Below the pieces are notes generated by a model. It worked only from the letters and a program-made list of their open reading frames with translations, was not told the DNA's origin and made no database searches. Positions 7,125 through 9,152 of a DNA stretch of 9,152 nt are shown here, in pieces. The stretch spans positions 3,345 through 12,496 of the forward strand of contig JALHHV010000149.1 in the NCBI GenBank assembly GCA_022837365.1, read 5' to 3'. The translations under genes were made by a program, and so were the position numbers. Source of the DNA: Desulfovibrio sp. (lineage in GTDB: Bacteria > Desulfobacterota > Desulfovibrionia > Desulfovibrionales > Desulfovibrionaceae). Position 1 is the first letter of the stretch. Each line of letters starts with the position of its first letter.

Positions 7125-7722
7125 TGTCGGTGCCCTCCCCGGTGGCGGCGGCCTTGGCCTTGGCGGGCTTGGCCGGTTTGCTGTCCTCGGCCGGTTCCAG
7201 CAGGTTGAAGCCGTCGGCCTTGCGCAGCACTTCCGCCTCGCGGCCGGGCGCGGCCAGCAGGGCGGCCAGCGGCGCGCGGGCGGCGGCGTCCTTCAGCAGG
7301 GGGTAGCCCTGCATGCCTTCGGGCAGCAGCAGCGGCGCGGGGTTGGGGTTGCCGGTGAAGGCGATGCCGTAGAAGTCGGCGGTTTCCCGTTCGTGCCATT
7401 CCGCGCCCTGGTAGATGTCCGCGATGGAGGGCAGCGCCGGGGCTTCGCGGTCCGTCAGGATGTGTATGGCCAGGCGGCCGGGGGCGGTCATGCGATCGAA
7501 GTGGTACACCGCCACCAGCCCTTCGCGCACGTCCAGGCCGCAGATGTCCTCCAGGTGCCAGCCCGCCTCCAGCAGCAGGGCGGCTGCGCGGGGCAGCGCG
7601 TCGGCGGACAGGAAGGCCGACCAGGCGAGGCCGGTGCGGGCCGGATTCTCGCGGGCCATGTACGCGGGCTCCAGCGGGGCCAGCAGCATGTCGGGGGTGG
7701 GAAGGGAGGTTCCGGGCGTCAT
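7117..7722 (-). CDS. nuoC: NADH-quinone oxidoreductase subunit C
   Basis: 201 residues from ATG at 7722, which overlaps the nuoB stop as ATGA. A GGGGGG-rich SD lies about 6 nt upstream. The 30-kDa-subunit signature is at about 97-124: [27 protein letters not shown], with the WxERE..D.(F/Y)GI core. After it the usual GHPDLRRILL is replaced by [22 protein letters not shown], a variation that removes arginines. The C-terminal ~25 residues ([17 protein letters not shown]) are low-complexity Lys/Pro/Ala and probably disordered. NuoC has no cofactor and stabilises the NuoB/D/I junction of the hydrophilic arm. C and D are separate genes, unlike the fused NuoCD of E. coli. Confidence 0.94.
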   Translation of the reverse strand: MTPGTSLPTPDMLLAPLEPAYMARENPARTGLAWSAFLSADALPRAAALLLEAGWHLEDICGLDVREGLVAVYHFDRMTAPGRLAIHILTDREAPALPSIADIYQGAEWHERETADFYGIAFTGNPNPAPLLLPEGMQGYPLLKDAAARAPLAALLAAPGREAEVLRKADGFNLLEPAEDSKPAKPAKAKAAATGEGTDNA

Positions 7723-8282
7723 GCGCCACCCCCCAGCGAGCCGGAGACCTCGGCGGGCACCGGCCACCAGCGGCGGCCGGTGATCTTGTGCTGGATCTGG
7801 AACAGCCCTTCCAGCAGCGCTTCGGGCCGGGGCGGGCAGCCGGGCACGTACACGTCCACGGGCACCAGGTTGTCCACGCCCTCGATGATGGCGTACTGCC
7901 CCTCGAAGTTGAACGGCCCGCCCGAGATGGCGCAGTTGCCCAGCGCCATGACGTAGCGCGGCGCGGGCATCTGCTCGTAGAGGCGCACCAGCGCCGGGGC
8001 CATCTTGCGGGTGACGGTGCCCGCCACGATCATCAGGTCCGACTGGCGCGGCGAGGGCCGGAACACTTCGGCCCCGAAGCGCGAGATGTCGAACCGGGCC
8101 ATGCCCACCGCCATCATCTCGATGGCGCAGCAGGCCAGGCCGAAGGTCATGGGCCACAGCGACATGGCCCGGCACACGTCCAGGATCTTCTGCACCGGCG
8201 CCACGTTGACGATGGGCGCATCGACCCCGCCCGTGGCCGGTACGATGACCGGCGGCCTTACAGGGCAATCTTGCGCGGCCAT
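7719..8282 (-). CDS. nuoB: NADH-quinone oxidoreductase subunit B
   Basis: 187 residues from ATG at 8282. Longer upstream readings in this frame only run over nuoA, and AAGGGGG lies 7 nt before this ATG. The four ligands of cluster N2 are visible: Cys51-Cys52 in [17 protein letters not shown], Cys117 in LGNCAISGG and Cys149 in [15 protein letters not shown]. NuoB is the last iron-sulfur carrier before quinone and packs against NuoD and NuoH. The loop after Cys117 ([17 protein letters not shown]) is about three residues longer than in E. coli, which I recall as a common variant. It overlaps nuoA by 25 nt and nuoC by 4 nt, so translation is tightly coupled. It is intact. Confidence 0.97.
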   Translation of the reverse strand: MAAQDCPVRPPVIVPATGGVDAPIVNVAPVQKILDVCRAMSLWPMTFGLACCAIEMMAVGMARFDISRFGAEVFRPSPRQSDLMIVAGTVTRKMAPALVRLYEQMPAPRYVMALGNCAISGGPFNFEGQYAIIEGVDNLVPVDVYVPGCPPRPEALLEGLFQIQHKITGRRWWPVPAEVSGSLGGGA

Positions 8283-8638
8283 GTGAACACCCCCTTGGCG
8301 CGGAAATAGACCAGGGCAAGCACGAGGAAGAACAGGAAGACGCAGATCTCGACGAAGGCGGCCCAGCCCACGGTGGCGTGGTAGTGGGCGGCGGCGGGGA
8401 ACAGGTACAGCACGTCCACGTCGAAGGCGATGAACAACAGGGCGTAGACGTAGTAGTTGATGCCGAAGCGGGTCCAGGCGTTGCCGTGGGGACGCATGCC
8501 GCATTCGTAGGACATGCCCAGGTCGCCGCCGCGCGCCCGTGGAGCCACGAGCAGGGCGAGGATGAGCGGGCCGCCCGCGAACGCGAGCCCCGCGATGAGG
8601 AAGAGAATGATAGCAAGATGCAGGATGTCGAAAACCAT
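8258..8638 (-). CDS. nuoA: NADH-quinone oxidoreductase subunit A
   Basis: 126 residues, usual for NuoA, with three hydrophobic helices. The loop between the first two carries [21 protein letters not shown] (about 43-63), matching the YECG..P motif of the family. The second helix ends [11 protein letters not shown], with Asp in place of the more common Glu (FDVE). NuoA is a small membrane subunit whose loop lies near the quinone entry with NuoH and NuoJ. The ATG at 8638 has the best SD in the window (GGAGGTGA, 8642-8649). It is the first gene of the visible operon, with about 510 nt of non-coding DNA upstream. Confidence 0.96.
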   Translation of the reverse strand: MVFDILHLAIILFLIAGLAFAGGPLILALLVAPRARGGDLGMSYECGMRPHGNAWTRFGINYYVYALLFIAFDVDVLYLFPAAAHYHATVGWAAFVEICVFLFFLVLALVYFRAKGVFTWPRKIAL

Positions 8639-8641
8639 CGG

Positions 8642-8649
8642 TCACCTCC
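8642..8649 (-). promoter_or_regulatory. Shine-Dalgarno of nuoA
   Basis: GGAGGTGA on the minus strand, with six bases between GGAGG and ATG. This near-perfect anti-16S match fixes the nuoA start and suggests high initiation unless the hairpin just upstream interferes. Confidence 0.8.
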
Positions 8650-8663
8650 GGAAACCAGTGAAA

Positions 8664-8680
8664 CCGCGGCGCGGCCGCGG
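8664..8680. repeat. 7-bp GC hairpin just upstream of the nuoA SD
   Basis: CCGCGGC (8664-8670) and GCCGCGG (8674-8680) with a 3-nt loop. In the transcript this very stable stem lies about 15 nt before the SD. It could shield or space the ribosome site. Such short GC stems also arise easily in GC-rich DNA. Confidence 0.4.
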
Positions 8681-8708
8681 CATTGGATTGCCCGTTGCGT
8701 GCGCATGC

Positions 8709-8730
8709 CATGTCAGGAGCGCCTGACATG
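8709..8730. promoter_or_regulatory. Perfect 9-bp inverted repeat in the nuoA leader, possible operator or RNA hairpin
   Basis: CATGTCAGG (8709-8717) and CCTGACATG (8722-8730) are a perfect match around a 4-nt centre. It lies about 70 nt before nuoA and downstream of the putative promoter. The mixed base content makes it less likely to be a chance GC palindrome. A TGTCAGG-N4-CCTGACA dyad would suit a dimeric repressor, and an RNA stem is equally possible. No T tract follows, so it is not an intrinsic terminator. Confidence 0.5.
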
Positions 8731-8816
8731 CGGTGCGCGCCGGCGGCGACCGTGTCCGCCGGGTTGGCGTTTGCCCGTCGATGGTGGGCGAAACGCGGAG
8801 GAAGTGGAGTCCTGGT

Positions 8817-8845
8817 GGGCTACCTCACCGTGTTACTTTTGTCAA
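8817..8845 (-). promoter_or_regulatory. Possible sigma-70-type promoter for the nuo operon
   Basis: A perfect TTGACA lies at 8845-8840 on the minus strand in the only AT-rich island upstream of nuoA. At 17 nt spacing the -10 would be TAGCCC (8822-8817), a poor match, so either an activator is needed or the real promoter is elsewhere. Transcription from here would give a leader of about 170 nt. Confidence 0.3.
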
Positions 8846-8857
8846 ATTGGTGTTACT
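8830..8857. repeat. Direct repeat GTGTTACT flanking the TTGACA hexamer
   Basis: Identical 8-mers at 8830-8837 and 8850-8857, offset by 20 bp, about two helical turns. They bracket TTGACA (8840-8845). The placement suits a regulator binding the same DNA face twice. No known motif is recognised. Confidence 0.4.
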
Positions 8858-8911
8858 GCTTTGGTTTTAATGCTACGCTGGTATTTGCTGCGTGCCGTGT
8901 TCCTGACCCTT

Positions 8912-8958
8912 GCGGAAGGCCCGGCGGCGTCGGTCTGCGGCGGTGCGGGGCCTTCCGC
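8912..8958. repeat. 11-bp perfect inverted repeat, possible terminator of an outside gene
   Basis: GCGGAAGGCCC (8912-8922) and GGGCCTTCCGC (8948-8958), separated by 25 nt of GC-rich sequence. No U tract follows on either strand. It may be the remnant stem of a terminator of a gene to the right, or simply an intergenic hairpin. Confidence 0.4.
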
Positions 8959-9152
8959 TGCCTGCATGCCCGAATCCGCCGCCGATGAACATGACCGGCG
9001 TCACGGACCACGTCCGGGCTCCGTCCCCCCTTCGCCTCCGCCACCCCCCGTCATCCAGGCGGGAGCCGACGCCAAAAGGGCCGCCCGGCGAGGGGCGTTG
9101 GCTGGTTCGCGTGCCGAACAGACTAATGGTCTATCATCCGTATATCACCCAA

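Larger units (their letters stand above)
8639..9152. other. Non-coding region upstream of nuoA
   Basis: About 510 nt in which I find no credible gene on either strand; the few short frames are Arg/Pro/Ala-rich without family motifs. It contains an AT-richer island (about 8826-8890) with a possible promoter and direct repeats, and inverted repeats at 8664-8680, 8709-8730, 8740-8762 and 8912-8958. The far right end (about 9115-9152) is again less GC-rich and holds a small AGAC/GTCT dyad. Its meaning is unclear. Confidence 0.6.

Noticed and set aside
5121..7208. 695-codon open frame on the plus strand
   Set aside because: Antisense to nuoH and nuoD, with the same shadow composition.
8740..8762. 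CCGGCGG/CCGCCGG inverted repeat
   Set aside because: Short, pure GC and easily produced by base composition; mentioned only as part of the leader.
8839..8880. Divergent plus-strand promoter (extended -10-like TGCTACGCT)
   Set aside because: No good -35 at a workable spacing and no plus-strand gene before the window ends.
8853..9044. 63-codon minus-strand frame upstream of nuoA
   Set aside because: Arg/Pro-rich, no motif, and it crosses the inverted repeat at 8912-8958; likely chance.

Overview
The window is GC-rich and carries one long gene cluster, read entirely on the minus strand, for a respiratory complex I (NuoA-type) and associated proton/cation-antiporter subunits. From right to left (5' to 3' of the transcript) the order is nuoA, nuoB, nuoC, nuoD, nuoH, nuoI, nuoJ, nuoK, an MrpD/NuoM-type antiporter subunit, an 85-residue two-helix membrane protein, and an antiporter-like subunit that runs off the left edge. 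Separate nuoC and nuoD, no nuoE/F/G in the window, the high GC and the style of the intergenic hairpins suggest a sulfate reducer of the Desulfovibrio/Nitratidesulfovibrio type. This assignment is from general familiarity, not a database match.

Right flank (8639-9152): no credible gene. It holds a possible promoter (TTGACA at 8845-8840 on the minus strand, weak -10), a direct repeat GTGTTACT on either side of that hexamer, and several inverted repeats that would fold in the nuoA leader. A strong Shine-Dalgarno (SD) sequence precedes nuoA.

Core block (5904-8638): nuoA, B, C and D are intact, overlap by 25, 4 and 8 nt, and keep the family motifs, including the N2-cluster cysteines of NuoB and the quinone-site His/Tyr of NuoD. 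They build the connecting part of the hydrophilic arm.

Broken block (4152-5897): nuoH and nuoI, on either side of a 264-nt hairpin-rich gap, each carry an internal frame break at a place where the family sequence is missing. In nuoH about 50 nt, covering the 17-residue quinone-site loop, are absent. In nuoI the segment just before the first 4Fe-4S motif is absent. As written, neither gene gives a full product. Assembly error and true decay are both possible.

Membrane-arm block (1-4150): nuoJ and nuoK are intact and coupled (GTGA overlap). They are followed by the MrpD-like subunit, the small membrane protein and the partial antiporter-like subunit instead of a plain nuoL-M-N order in the visible part. 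A 141-bp imperfect palindrome fills most of the gap before the last gene and overlaps its SD.

Together the genes would encode a quinone-reducing, ion-pumping complex I lacking the NADH-oxidising module, so the electron donor cannot be read from this window. I see no tRNA, rRNA, CRISPR array, transposase or phage gene.
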